Assembly (NCBI GenBank): GCA_964007475.1 | Contig: OZ023273.1 | Span: 9,579,740 to 9,643,739, forward strand | Origin: Hybos culiciformis | Taxonomy: Eukaryota; Arthropoda; Insecta; Diptera; Hybotidae | Direction of reading: 5' to 3' | DNA: 64,000 nt | Shown here: positions 1-13,946 of the stretch, piece by piece | Layout: each line of letters starts with the position of its first letter | How positions within the stretch are numbered: position 1 is the first letter of the stretch | Position numbers and translations under genes: made by a program | The notes under the pieces: generated by a model | Seen by the model: the letters and a program-made list of their open reading frames with translations, nothing else | Told to the model about the DNA's origin: nothing | The model's database searches: none

Positions 1-2668
1 CTGTTATGTTTGGGTGCTATAAAAAATTTCCAACCAACAATAATAATAATTATTTATATTAAAAGAAAAAAAAAATCAAAGGCAGAAAGAAAAAAACTTA
101 GACTAACTTCATAAATTTTATTTATTGTAGAAAGAATGAAAATCTGTTAGACCGCAAAATTTGATGTGAAAAACAAAAACAAAATAACTTTCATTGAACA
201 CAACAAAAAAAAAAAAAGGGAAAAAGTTTATGCGTAAAATTAAAGTCTTTTTGAATTATGCGTCTTAGTGTATAGATACACGTTTACATAATAAAAATAA
301 AAGGAAGCTGAGTGTGAAGAAATGAAGAATAATTAGTTTTAGAACGGAATATCAATCAATTTGTTGCAAAAGAAAACTATATTTACAAACGAATGAAATC
401 AAAATAAAAGTAAAGAATATATTGTCGAATAAAACAATTAATTTTATTTATACCTACAGGTACAGGTATATGGTTTGTTTTGAAAAAGTAATGACACATA
501 AATTCGAATTAAAAATTTATCATTTTAACCTACACTGAAAAAAAAAATTGTAAATTAGCTATAAGAACCAAACCAGCTATAAAGTTATAACTGAAACTGC
601 AATAATTTCGGGTAGTGCGTGCTCAAAATCTTTCATTTATTATTAAATACATAATAAACTGTCCAAAAATATATAACAAATGAATTGTAGCAAAATTTGC
701 TACTCAAAAATTATAATTTTTATTGTTTTCTCTAGCGAAAAATAAATTACAAAAGATGTTTTTTTTTACAACATGAGTTTTTGAAATTTATATGACAAAT
801 ATTTGCTATAGATTAAAAAGTAAAACTTTTACCTATTTTTCTTTATTATGACAAAACTGCAATATAGCTGCCGCTGTTTCTTCAGTGTATGGTATAAAAA
901 TTAAATTAACTCTTAGAAAAGCCTAAGTTTTGAAGCCATAGAATAATAGAGCTTTTACATTTTAACATTATAATGTTAGACAGTTGTAATGATGATTCTT
1001 TAATTATTTAAATATTTTCAAAAATGTAAATTGAAAAAAGTTCTTCTTTATAATTAACATTATTCTATTTCTATCATTACAAAAATAAAAACATTTTTCT
1101 TACAGTATATAGTGTTTATCGTATTATTATAATTTTGAATTTATTACTCGTAAAGAAAATTTTCCAAAATAATAATGTCAAAAAGAATCATCGTTTCAAC
1201 AACAAATATTTGTTTGGTTATTATTTAATTTAATTCTAAAAATTATAAAAACAAAATACTTAGAAAAACAAAAAAAAAACCAAATTCTCGACTTTACAAC
1301 TTTGGCTATTTGTTTTTGTTACGCACAATTTAACATAGAAAATTCTCATTCATTCATTCAGAATTTTATCTTTAATGAAATTGATGTTTTTTAATGTCTG
1401 TTTTCTAAAGAAGTGTTGTTAATTGAAAATGACAATTTACAAACAAGGTTATTGATTAAAAAAATAAAAAATAATTTTTTTTGTTTTCCTTTTTTCCTTC
1501 ACAATGTTTATTATAGGGGAAAATTTCGTTTTTTTTTTTTTTTTCTTCCAAATTATATGAAAAAAGAGGAAAAATTAAATAACAAATAACCCCTAAATGA
1601 TTCAATAAAAATCAATTAGATTCAACATTTTATATAAATATAATCCTAAATTTGTACGGATTACAGGTATAACGGAATTTTCTCACTAAAAAGAATTTAA
1701 AAAAGGGAGCAATATATATATGTATACAATCAGCTCTTTATTTGATAATAAGATTTTCCTTGAGTCTGCAATGAAAATATACAAAAAAAAATTAAATACA
1801 TATGTATATACTGAAGTGAATAAAAAACTGACAAAGATATAATGTTGTTAACTTTTGATACATGAAAAATATAAATAAATAAATATTGAATGATTCAGCT
1901 AAATGTAATAAGTTTTACAGACTTTGTGTTTAAATGAGATTAAATAGTTGTTGAGTTAAAGAAGATTCATCATACAAAAAATTTAGTTGTTTAAACTTGA
2001 GTTAAATCTCAAAAACTACGTCTTGATTATGTAAAACTTTTTTTTTTTAAATATTTATGTAAACAAATATTTAAATATTATTTATTTATGTAAACAAAAA
2101 ATCGAATTTGTTCTTTTTTTTTAAACGTCAAAATTAAATCGATTTAATTTATCTATTAGTCTGAACACGATTTAATTTATCAATAACATTTCTAGTCTGT
2201 AAACCATATATGTAAGAGGATTCAGAAATCCAAAAAAAAAAAACAGTAAGTACCTACCTATGTAAATTAATGTCAAGTATTAAAAAACAACAAATAAATA
2301 ATCATTTTGAGCTTCTACACCCAAAATACAAAAAATAATTAACCAAATCCATTTTGTTTCATTAATGCTAAAAAATCAAACCTTTCTAACGATTTCAAAT
2401 AGATTTTATAAAAATTTTAATTTTAAATCATGATTTTCATTTTAAAAATATAGCCCATATACTTGAGGTTCAAACTGTATACTTAAGCGACGTAAATAAC
2501 AGCAAAGAAGAATAAATACCATATTACGAATTTTTTATGAGTTATTGGAACATAAAAAGAAAAAATACTTTAATTAATTCGATCTGTCAGCTATATCTAG
2601 GATAATATCATAATCTATAATAAAAATGAATACATTTATCATTTTAATAAAAAAAAACAAAAAAAAAA

Positions 2669-2698
2669 AAATATGGAAAATATATATTTTCCATATTT
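2669..2698. repeat. 30-bp perfect palindrome
   Basis: The left half reads AAATATGGAAAATAT and the right half is its exact reverse complement, so the 30 bases are self-complementary with no spacer. It follows a long A-run. It could form a hairpin or cruciform, but no function is visible. Confidence 0.85.
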
Positions 2699-5600
2699 CT
2701 TTAAAGAACATAAAATTTTAATTCTATTTGAATTTTTTTTTATTTATTATTATCGTCTTAAAACTCCATATGTTTTTTATGGCATTCTTTTATTTTTTAC
2801 TGTTTTTGTAACAGATAAGTTATAAATTTAAATTAAGGATCATATATACATATATTTATAATACATTACATGTATTATATGAATATTTCAAAATATCAAG
2901 ATGATATTCAGGAATACTTATATTACATAATTATTATAAGATATTTTTCCAGATAGGGAATGAAAAGTTTAAAAAAATAATTGAAAAATTCGTGATTTGA
3001 ATAAAAAAAAAATGTTATCAGTTTTTTTATTATGACATTTTAATTGTTGTAATAATTCTTAAAATTGAGGATTAATAGATTTACATTGAATATAAAATTT
3101 TAACTTCCTGTATTTGTTATAATAGGGGAGAGAAAAAAAATCTTTATTCCATAACTAAAATAAAAGAAATTAAAAAAAAAAAATTGTTCTATCAAATGAA
3201 AATTAGAATATGTTTTCTTTAGTAACTTTAAAAAACATTCTCTCTATATACACATCATATAAATTTCATAAATATTTAGTCTTCCAATCCAAAGTAATCC
3301 AATAAAAAAAAAATTAAGTGAATTTGTCACGTCTTTCTGTAAATAAAAAAAAATAAAATTTTATGGTCCTTTAATCACTTTCTCTTGCTATCGCGCGCCA
3401 ATGATAAAATAATTATTAAATACCAATAAAAAATTTCTTTAACATAAGAAATTCATTTTTTTTTTCGTTTCTTTTAAAATATAAAACATAAAAATATTTA
3501 AAATATTCATCTGCATAAAATTTTAATATTCTTATTCTTTTTTATTTCGTCTTCATTGTTATTGTCGTCGTAAAAAAAGAAAAGGAATTTCCAATTAAAA
3601 AAAATTCCATAGATAATAAAAATTATATACCTGTTATATTTAGGTATAATAAGATAAAGCCACATCGTAACGTTGTAAATTATTGTAAGCTTCCTTAATG
3701 CATAATAATAAATCGGTACTACATGTAGACATTATGTATTCTATCTTACTAACTATATATTCCAAAAATGACAAAACCAATATTTTTATTATTAAGTTTA
3801 TTAATTTTATTCACGTTATGGTATATAACGTTGATTAAGATTTATTTTTCTTTTCTTTTTTAAATTTAAGCAAAGTATCGAGAACTTGAAAACTTTGTAA
3901 ATTTCAAAGAAGAAAAAAAAATTCATAATTTTTTTGCTTACAAAATTTATATTTTTATGAAATTTATTATGAAAAAACAAAATAGGGTGCTTATTCGATT
4001 TCTATAAATAATTTATGTACATAAATAATAAACAGATTTATTTTGGTCATCAACTAAAATTTTGATATATTTGAAAAGCGTTACAAAATTTTTTATTTTA
4101 CCTTCTTATCAAACCGGATGTATATATTTGAAAAAAAAATTTCGCAGCATCGTTTTCAATTAATGTTTTATCATCAGATGAGTCAAATCTTTCAGTCGAA
4201 GAGAAAAAAAATTAAAATTCCGTGGTAAGAACGTTGTTTATAATATTTAAACAGGAAACGAAGAGGTCGCACTAAAAATTATTAAAATTAAAAAAAAAAT
4301 GGTTTTAATAACTAATAAAATAATAATATCTTAAAAGAAGAAAAATAAGTATCTACATAATATGGAAATTTCAAATTTTAAAGGGCCGCATTATGAAAGA
4401 CTCCTTTCTTATACAGATTTTTAATATTCTGGAAAGAATAAATTTTAATTGAATCTTATTTAAATTTATGATTGAAGATAATAATTTTTTTTAGTAAAAA
4501 TTTTATTTATTTTTTTATTTAAATGTTTGCATAAAATATTAAACGCGAACGATTAAATAATTTTTCCTTAATTTTTTGAAGCGGCATGTGTATTATTTTC
4601 TCCCTTAAGCGAAAATATGTATTATTTTCTACCTTAAAGTTCCTTAAAATACAAATATTATTATTTAAATATTTATCAAAAATATATTTTTCATTTTTTT
4701 TTCTTGTTCATCTTCAGATATTTTCAAAAGTTAAAAATTGCAGTTCAAGTATATTATTTCATAAACTGCAGCACATTCAAAATTATCTCAAACCATAAAA
4801 GTTTTTAATTTGAATTTTAACTTCAGAAGTTCTTCATTATGCACAACATTATGTATTGTAAATTTAATTTTCCAAACTTTTCTATAATTATATATGAAGG
4901 TATATGTATATAATAATTGTACACAAAAATGAATAGTTAAAATAATATAAATTATAAAACATTATTGTTGTTAATATCATTTAAATTATAATTTTTCACT
5001 TTTAATAAAAATTTAAGTTATATAATGTAGGTATGTATTCCAATAACGTGTGAGGGTAGAAAATAAAAAGTTTTCCAAAATAAAAAAATAAAATAAAATA
5101 AAAAAACTCTCATTGCTCTAATTTTCTTTCGTGAAAATGCAGTAATAAGAGCAGCTGTAAATATTTATTAATATTAAAGTGTGCTTTTCTTCATCAAATT
5201 TTAATATAGTTAATGCTCTATAATGTTGGCCTATATATATATAACTAAGGAAAATAAGCGCTTTAGGCAAATTAAAAACAAGGAAGTTTAATTTCCTTGG
5301 TTTATCGTTTTAATTTATAATTAATTAAGTGTTAAGATTTTCTCAAGCAAAAAGTTTGGCGCTTATTTTTTTTTTTTCTTATTCTGAAAACTAACATCGA
5401 AAAAAGAAAATTGTTTTATGTTTTCTAGCATTTTTCAAAAAATAAAAAAGATGTAGAAAAGTTTCCCAAACGATAAAAGAAGAATAATCTTTTAGCGGTT
5501 TCCTGAATATAAAAAAGGTTTATGTGTGTATATTATGTATATATTTTTTATCTAAAAGAAAGATTATTTTAATATGTTTTCATGTAGGCCTATACACATG

Positions 5601-8600
5601 TTCCATGGCCCGTGATTTAAAATAAATAAAAAAAATGTGTTAGAATTTGAAGTGTAAAATACTATTAAGAAATATTAGACTTATAGAGATTATAAAAATT
5701 ATTTATTAAGAATATTTTCAAAGTTATCGGCTCTCATCACAATGCGACAACAAAGAAAGTATTCGTGATAAATTTGCAAAAATAATAGCATGTAGATTGT
5801 TCGACGTATCCAAAGGTTGTATACTTAGCTTTCAGTTATTTAATTATTGTTAGGGGTAGATAGAACTTAGAACCTAACATGTGAAAACGCTATTTTATTA
5901 GTAAACATAAGAACATGTATATCTATATTCTTCAATGAAAAATAGATTCCTAAATGAATAGAACTAAAATACCGCATGTTTATGAGTATTTGGAAATTCA
6001 ATTATATATGTTTTTCATTCTACATATTGATTTTTTGGCAATATATAAAATGAAATTCAATAACAAAATCAAAAACAAAATTATTTTTTTTGGACAATAG
6101 GTATAATTCATTTTTCAATAAATTTTTCTCATATTACTTGTGTTTTTCTCTCTCTGTTAATCCCTATTTATTATGAATTTCACCGCAGGACAAAATAAAT
6201 ATTGAATTCAGCTTTAATTACATTTTTTTTTGTCGCTTTAATTTTGACATTTTTTTTTTCTGCAGATAGAAATTTTTTTTTTTTTTTGTTAAATATAAAA
6301 CACCACCTGTCGTCATTAAAAAAAAAAAAAAATGGTAAATTCCTTTTTTTTTATGTTTTGTTTACATAATCTAATCATTATATTTTTAGATTTTTTATTT
6401 TCATTATGAAAAAATCAATAAAAAATTAAGAAAAAAATAATAATTTTTAAAAATTAATAGGTAGATAGGTGTATTGCATATGGAAATAATGTTATATCAT
6501 AATTTAATTTAGCTTGAAAATAAAAAAAATAATAATAAAATTATATATATGTACTTAAAAAATAATTAAATTTACTTTGTAACTTTAACTGGAAATGGAT
6601 ATGTCGCTCAACTTTATCGTATTTATGTACAGTAGGTTTTGTTTTAGCTTTCTCTGTTCTAAGTAGTTTGATTTTTTTTAATATTATGTTCCTCTCGAAC
6701 TATTAAAAATATTGAAACTTTTAATAAACAACATCTTTGATATCTTTGGATAGACAAGCCATGTATCTCTGACAAAAATATAGTTTTTATGATAATTTTA
6801 AGTTTCATTGGAACAAAACATCATAAATGCATGTTTCAAAAGCAACTACATGTACTTTTTTCTATAGTTGTAATTCTTTTCCAGTTTTGGATTATGTACG
6901 AAAGGTATGAAAGACTAAAGTATATAAATTGTTCAATACAATAATTTAGAAGATCATCAGAACATAATGATTTAATGAATAATGTACTAGAACATTTCCT
7001 TAAAGTTGAATATTGAAATGTTTTTTAATTTTCCTTTACGACAATAATAAACATTAATTAGAATTGATACGAATGGTTTATGAATGAAAATTGCAATAAA
7101 AAATTCAAGTTCTTAGTTAAATAAATCTAAGAAAAAATATATACGAAACTTTCCTAACAAAAAAATGTGCATGACAAGATTAATTTAATAACATTTTTGA
7201 GAGTTTTCTTGCAAGATTTTAAAGAAAAAAAATTTCCAAGATAAATTATTTTTTTAATAATTTTTTTTTTTTTTTTTTTTTTGAATTTATACATTATTTT
7301 TATATATTTGCACATTAACTGTGTTGTTTCATGTGTCAAAACCAAAATTAAATTGATATAAAGAGTAAAATAACTTTACGACATAACGATACATCACTTT
7401 AAAAAGTTATAGATAAAACTATATTTATATGAATGAACACGATGAGTGAAAATAATAACCTTCTTTCAGATATAAAAAAGTATAAATTAAGAAGCATCCT
7501 TCAGAATGTTAAATTCACTTAGAAAAAAAAAACCTTAAGAAATTTATTTAGAAATATTTTATTTAAACTTATATAGAGAACACACACTATAATACACTTA
7601 AGGTATTTTCTATTTAGATAAAAAATTAATTAAAGTTGTCAAAATTTAATTATTATTTTATTATTTAGTTTAGTAAAAGGAAAAGGAATGTTTAATATAT
7701 TATAATAATACAAATAATAATAGCTATCGTTCGTATTTTTATAAATTCTGACAGTTTTCAAATAATATTTTTGTGTATGGTATTTCTCAATTTTTTGATT
7801 GGAAGTCGAATAAGCTACACATACTTAAAATATTTAATAGACTAGAACTGAACATTGTTAATAAAGTATTGTTAATAGCCATCGTTTTTTTAACATGTCA
7901 TGATTATGAACTTTTTGTCAATAAATTTCAAAATAGTTACATTTACAATTTATTTTTTCCTATCGGAAAACCATCTAACCATCTAACCGAAATCTATTCC
8001 AGGTCCAATAAGTCTCAGATAATGAATCAAAAATGTCAATACCTAATAAAATAACATCACTATACATTATAAAATATAATATATAAGATATTATACATAT
8101 TTTGATACATTTTTGATTTGATCGGTATTTTTTATGGGAATCCGATTGATTTGATTTTTCCTCAAATCAATTTTATTTTTCCTCTATCAATTTTTTTTCC
8201 TTTATGAATTTGTTTTTTATGTAGGCTGTTTTTTTTCTTTTTGAGTACCTTTTTCATCAAATGACAAATTTTCTTCTATTTTTTGCTTGCAATTTTGAAA
8301 GCATTATACGGTGAGTTAAATTGTGAAAATTGTAAAATAAAAAGAAGATATAATTTTAGCATCAATTACGGATGTACCTACTGCAATTCAATATGAATAA
8401 TTTAGTTTAGGGTAAAAAGTTTGTATTTAACTACAATTTGTTTGTTATAAACAACCATTTACATTTTTTTTTCATTGATTATTATTATAAAAACAAATAA
8501 ATATTATTATATAGAGATGCTTATAATTATAATATTCTATTTTTTTATTCTATGTTTTTTATTACATATTTTGTTGATTAATGCTATGTACATGTTGAAT

Positions 8601-11365
8601 TTTTATTCATTGAAATTATCATAAAAAATATCCATAATATCCAAAATATCTGGATACATTTAATGGATTATATTCGGTTTTTGGAATGACTATCGTCGAA
8701 ATTTTATTTTTTTTTAACACAAACACTGATTAATATTCCAATTTAAACTAAGATTACATAAAATCTTTTATTCAGGAATATTTAGCCTTAAGACAAAGAT
8801 AGATTCGTAGCAATGAAAACAAATGAAAATTGTCTAAATTTGGTGGATTTGCAAAAATTGAAATTAAAAGTGTTGCCTAAAGTTATGTTGTCTCATGTTT
8901 TTTTGTTTTCTAAATTAACCTAATGAATATAGGTATTATATATTATATTTTTTCCTCTTTCCAAAATATTATGATGTTGAATTCATTTCGCATTCTAATG
9001 TGTACGATATTTTTTTTTTTTTTATTAGTTGAAATAAATTAATTCATAAAACTGACAATTTGAATTTATACAACATATAAATCATAAAAGCAAATTTTTT
9101 GAAGGCAAAAGTAAAAGGAGCATTTCGATGTGGTTAGATAAAAATTTATTTGTAAAGGATATTTTTCTATACTATCCAACGTAAAGAGCCTATAGTGAAA
9201 GGGTAAATAAAATCAGTAAATTCTTTATTTTATAAGGAAAATCTTGCTAGTCTTGCTATAACAAGAACGTTTTTTTTTTTAATTTAAAAACTGATGTAAT
9301 TAGAAAAATTTTCCAAGAAATATTTTATAAGGAATAATTAATTTAAAATCAATTGGTAAATTTTATATTATGAAATCATGAAAACTTAAGATGAAAATAC
9401 AAAAAAAACATTGAGGTATATTTTTGTTTAAAAAAATAATTAATAAACTTGAGATTGATGCAAATTTGTAATTAAAACACTTTTTTTAATTTATCTTATT
9501 TTTGTTCTTTATTTTTTTGCTTTTATTTAATTTTATACCTTTTGATTATTCTTTTAATTTTTTTTTATTTAAATTCGTGAACACACAAAATATACAGAAA
9601 TTTTCTTTTCAACGTAAAAATTTTCTTATATTTATTATTATTTTCTTCTTTTTTTTTTTAATTATTGCTTACTTAACCGATGAGATTTCTAATAAATAAA
9701 AATAAGTAATAAATATTCATAAATTAATATATATTTTTTTTAATTTGAATTTTATTTCCAATGAAAATTTTTTCAAAATTATCGTTTAAATTTTTTTGCA
9801 CTTTACAAAATTTTCTGAAAAAAATTATTTTTTTTTTTATTTATATGAATAAATTTTCCCGCCAAATTAATTTTTTTAGAACGTTTCAATTCTTTCACGA
9901 GTCAATGTAGACTAAAGTTTTCAGTGAAAGTCTATGAACTTTAATACTAGAAAATTTTTAAAAAAAGCTTTTCTTTATATCTCTTACTGTGAATGTGTTT
10001 GAATTTTCATGAAACTGTTTAAAAACGATACAAAAAGGATATTCGTATATAATTATACCATAGTGTATATTCATATATGAAGGAAAAAAATGTAAACATG
10101 AAATTTTATGAAATGGGAACAAAATATTTTTTGATGAATGGCGCCAAAAATGTTGATTGTACATTTAGTTTGGATTGAACGCCATTTAATAGTTTTATAT
10201 TATTGTGATAAATTTTATAATCATGGTGATTTAATAGAGTAGGTACAATTTTTTAGTATCAATTCATTAAATTAGCTTAATTTCTTTTTTGAACATATTT
10301 ACATATTAACAAATGGTTTATTCCTTTTAAACCTACATATTCGCAAAAAGTTTTTGAAACTTCAGAAATCTAACAATATTACATGTAAATTTTGGGACAT
10401 AATACCTACATGATAATATGTGATTTATTGTCATTTGAATCTGAATAAAATAAGCTCAGAATTATAAAATATATGTGATTTGTAAATTGGGCATAAATAA
10501 AATTTTGCTAAAAGATATAGTAGTAGTCCTGATACGGCATAGCATATATTCAGGTGGAAAAGCTTTTTATTTTATTTTTTTCTAAATTTCATAAAAAGGG
10601 AACAAAAATAGTAAATAAGGTACCTAGGTATCTACATATATAAATGAAATAATATTTCAAAGTGTTCTTGCGCTATATTTTCTATTTTCAAATGAAAAAA
10701 AAAACATTGAAATTATGAATTATCATTTTTCTTTAAATTATTCTATTGCCATGGGGTAATAATTTAAAAATATTAATAAACAAGAATCTCATCTTTTATT
10801 TATTTTCACTACATAATTAATTAATTAATAATTTAAAGATTTATTAATTTTTAAAATCAACTTTTAAATCTTTAGAGAGAAAAGTTTTTATTTCATCTGA
10901 TTACATTTGACCACTTTTTTGGTAGAATGAATTTTTCTTTAAAATGAAAATTTATTTAATAATTTTAAGAATAACAAGATGAGCAACTTTTTTGAATTAA
11001 AGAATATATATGAACAGGTGCATATTATTTTGTAATTAAAGTTCAATTTGTTCTGGCCTGGGTTATAATAAAGCTATATGTCATGCCACTATTCAAATGA
11101 GTTTTAAAGCCATTTACTTCATGAGAGGTGTGAATGTTTTTAAGACTTAGTTCTAATAAAATATATAAAATGATACAAAATTAATCAACATAAACCCAAG
11201 CATATATTCATTTAATTTTATTTTCAAAGGCTGAAGTTTTTACATTAATTCGGAAAAGAAAAAAACTATGTATATTTTTTTCATGTACATCATTTACCGC
11301 TTTTCGACCTGGTTTTATGACCTGAAGATATCAAAAATAATATAACTTCATGATTGCAAATATGA

Positions 11366-11430
11366 CAGTGGGACTAAATGAGACTTTCATGGCCAAAAAT
11401 AGGAAAACTCGATGATTTATTTTCTGGATT
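11366..11430 (+). repeat. Left arm of an older, diverged inverted repeat flanking the MITE
   Basis: This arm contains ATGGCCAAAAAT at 11389-11400, preceded by GGGACTAAATGAGA. An inverted, diverged counterpart lies at 12500-12615, on the other side of the MITE. The similarity extends roughly 50-60 bases with many mismatches and small gaps. It may be the end of a larger, older element into which the MITE inserted, or a dispersed repeat present twice. Confidence 0.4.
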
Positions 11431-11731
11431 TGAATCAAATAAATTTAATTATGATGACTTTTTACTACGGAAGCCAAAAGAAAAATTCGTGGCACAAAAT
11501 AAAGATAAAATAATTGTGAAGTACCAAATTTATTTAAATACGAATTTTTTATATAAAAATCTTGATTTTCAACAGATTTAAATTTTAAATGGGTGTAAAT
11601 AGAAGCTGTGTAAAATATTATGAATTGATACTTCAATTCTAAACAATCCTAGTTTGAAAATGTGGACTTTGAAAAATAATGCATTTAAACAAAAAAAAGG
11701 AAAAAGGCTTATATCTGGGTTTTTACGTGGA

Positions 11732-12467
11732 TACACAGAAAAAAATTTGCTCGTACTCATTACGTCAAAAAAGTTCGTTAATGACATTCTCGTTAAGATA
11801 ACGAAAAATAATGAATAAATACGTTTTTCTAACGTAAATTTCGTTTATTTTCTATTACGAACCTTTTTTTTCATTTTTAGTACTCGTTAAAAAAGTTCGT
11901 TATCGTTAAATACGGGAAACAAAAATTTCAATCCATACAGAACTTATATTTTTCATTTTACACATTGCCGTAAATTTAGTTCATAGCTCAGTGGCAGAGT
12001 TGATGGATTGCAATGTTTAGGACAGTGGTTCGAAGCCACAAGCGGGCATAAAAAAAATTATTAAAAAAAAATTAAATAAAAAAATTTAAAAAATAAATAA
12101 TAAAAATAGAAACATAAATAAAAAAAATTAATAAATAAAAAAAAAAAATAAAAAAAAATAAAAAAAAAAATTAAAAAAAAAAAATAAATAAATAAATAAA
12201 TAAAAAAAAAAATAAAAAAAAAATTAAAATAAAAAATAAAAAATTAAATAAATAAAAAAAAAATTTAGTCTAGTAAAATTTTTCTTTCGTATTTGCGGTG
12301 TTTTTGCTGAAGAATTTGAAAGGTTTTTGGTTTTGGGGTATAACGAACTTTTTTAACGAACTACGAGCTTTTTTCAACGAAATGTTCGTTGTAGCCAAAA
12401 TAACGAATTTTTCGTTGATTTTAACGAATTATTTAGTTATTAGTACGAGCAAATTTTTTTCTGTGTA
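11732..12467. mobile_element. MITE with long terminal inverted repeats and TA target duplication
   Basis: The outer 26 bases of each end (starting TACACAGAAAAAAATTT on the left) are perfect inverted copies, 11732-11757 and 12442-12467. If the terminal TA dinucleotides are the target duplication, the element proper is 11734-12465 and begins CACAG. The arms continue as imperfect inverted repeats rich in an AACGAA/TTCGTT motif to about 11913 on the left and from about 12337 on the right. The TA duplication is typical of Tc1/mariner-type elements. No transposase is encoded, so it is non-autonomous. A tRNA-derived SINE with a long A-rich tail occupies the centre and accounts for about 280 bases of its length. 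Confidence 0.85.
11981..12260 (+). mobile_element. tRNA-derived SINE nested in the MITE
   Basis: The head carries both RNA polymerase III internal promoter boxes: an A box (TAGCTCAGTGG, 11985-11995) and a perfect B box (GGTTCGAAGCC, about 12027-12037). The T-arm stem GTGG/CCAC is visible. The sequence around the A box and a central TTGCAAT loop resemble a tRNA-Cys (GCA), but the acceptor arms do not pair, so this is not a working tRNA gene. From about 12050 an A-rich tail of some 210 bases (AAAT/AAATT repeats) follows. A 9-base AAATTTAGT lies at 11972-11980 and again at 12261-12269, a plausible retrotransposition target duplication, though its first As merge with the tail. Confidence 0.75.
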
Positions 12468-12499
12468 GCAAAGGATTAATAAATATTTTTGCCAGTCCC

Positions 12500-12615
12500 A
12501 GATATGTACCTCTGAAGTCAACGAGCTCAAAGACTTTCGAATCGAGCACGCCATTAAAAAGTTTCTGATTTTTGGCCATGTAAATTTCAATTGATCTCAC
12601 AGTCCGCCATCGTGA
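12500..12615 (-). repeat. Right arm of the older diverged inverted repeat
   Basis: Read on the minus strand this arm contains ATGGCCAAAAAT (12568-12579) in the same context as the plus-strand copy at 11366-11430, preceded by GGACTGTGAGATC. It is clearly richer in G+C than its surroundings (for example GAACTC/GAGCTC-type words at 12520-12550), which fits a transposon remnant rather than background intergenic DNA. Confidence 0.4.
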
Positions 12616-13877
12616 AAACTAAAGTATTTAATGTCAAATTTCGCTGTTTAATATGTTATTGTCCTATCAAATTATGTGGATGTTTTTATCTGTCTTGTAC
12701 ATAGTCTGTTTTCAATTTTTTGCAAAAACATTATAATAGAACGAGTGATGTATTCTTACACAAGCTAGTGTTACAAAATTATCTTAAACAAATTAATAAA
12801 CATGCTTTATATTAAATGAATTAAAGTTAATTTTCGAATTTTAAATTTAAGTTTTATTTCATAATAAAATAACCATCTGGTATTTGTATTATTTCATAAA
12901 ATAAGTTGTCAAGAGAAAAATTAAATAAAAACAATTTTCCAATTTTTTTTGTACACATTTTTTTAAACAATATTCAAAACACCTATTAAAAAAGCCTTCC
13001 TGAAAAATGCTGAATCTGTTAGTTTCTTTAGGAAATTGAATTCAATTCCCCTTAAAGTAGACAAAAAGTCTAAACTAAATTAAAATTTATTGTATAAATT
13101 TATATAGTAGCATGTATGTATACTAGATATGTATATTAAAAAATTTTCAGTAATTGGATTAGATTCATAAATAAATTTCAAATAAAAAGAAAACACTAAA
13201 GTGCATTATGATTTTAGTTTAAATATGTTACAATGTAGACTTTTTTATTTGAATGATTTGATATATAATTTCTGTTACAAAATGACGTTTTAAGCGTGTA
13301 TTAAAAATGATGGGACATTTAAATGTAATTATCGACCATACGTAGCTTTCAGAAATTAAATTTCAATCACTAGACGCTTTATAATATTGTCTCGAAATTT
13401 TACAAACAAGCATTTAAAAATATAGACATTTTACAAACTTCACTTTGACTGTCAACGATTTGTGCCATCCCAAGAGCCATCGTTTGTTATAGTTAGAAAT
13501 AAACACTGAAATTTTCTTCATTGGCGTACAACAGTAAGCGATTTATTTTCATATAATTATGTGATTTGGTTTTTATTAACATTTAATTGTAAAATCCTAA
13601 TGGTGTAACATAATTAAAAGTATATCGAAATAGTTTAACGAAACTATTTTACCATATAAAACTTATAATTCAAATAAGAAAAAATTACCGCAGTTTGAAG
13701 AGCTCCGCTCAAGAAAATTAGTATTAAAAAAAAACATATATTTTATTTTATTCGGAACACCTTATATTGCAAAAAATAATGTAATTGACTATTTAATACA
13801 TATCGAATTCATTAAACATAAGTATCAAACGAATTTCTCTATAGTTTTCGCACACTTTCAATTGATTATTCAATTAT

Positions 13878-13891
13878 CTATATTTATAAAA
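13878..13891 (+). promoter_or_regulatory. Possible TATA-like box upstream of the ASB-like gene
   Basis: The sequence TATATTTATAAAA lies about 55-70 bases before the chosen ATG (13947). Spacing would put a transcription start near 13910-13920. In DNA this AT-rich such a string can occur by chance, so the call is weak. Confidence 0.2.
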
Positions 13892-13946
13892 TTTGTGTGA
13901 AATTTTTTGTTTTAATTTCCAATTTTTATTTTTCTTAATTTTTAAT

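Larger units (their letters stand above)
1..13946. other. Intergenic AT-rich region, no supported gene
   Basis: No coding exon could be supported here on either strand. Open frames are short, low in complexity (F, L, I, K, N, Y rich) and often lack an ATG. The region is dominated by poly-A/T runs. The only structured items seen are the palindrome near 2.68 kb, the nested MITE/SINE at 11.7-12.5 kb with its older flanking inverted repeat, and a possible TATA-like sequence just before the ASB-like gene. Upstream noncoding exons or regulatory DNA of the ASB-like gene could lie here unseen. Confidence 0.6.

Noticed and set aside
4140..4210. Possible minus-strand exon reading SSTERFDSSDDKTLIEND
   Set aside because: Looks protein-like for about 20 residues but lacks a usable donor and any neighbouring exon in frame.
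7773..8054. 93-codon plus-strand open frame
   Set aside because: No ATG at its start, no recognisable domain, surrounded by noncoding AT-rich DNA. Somewhat long for chance but not enough to call a gene.
11976..12050. Functional tRNA gene
   Set aside because: A and B boxes are present, but the acceptor arms do not pair and an A-rich tail follows directly, so a SINE head is the better reading.
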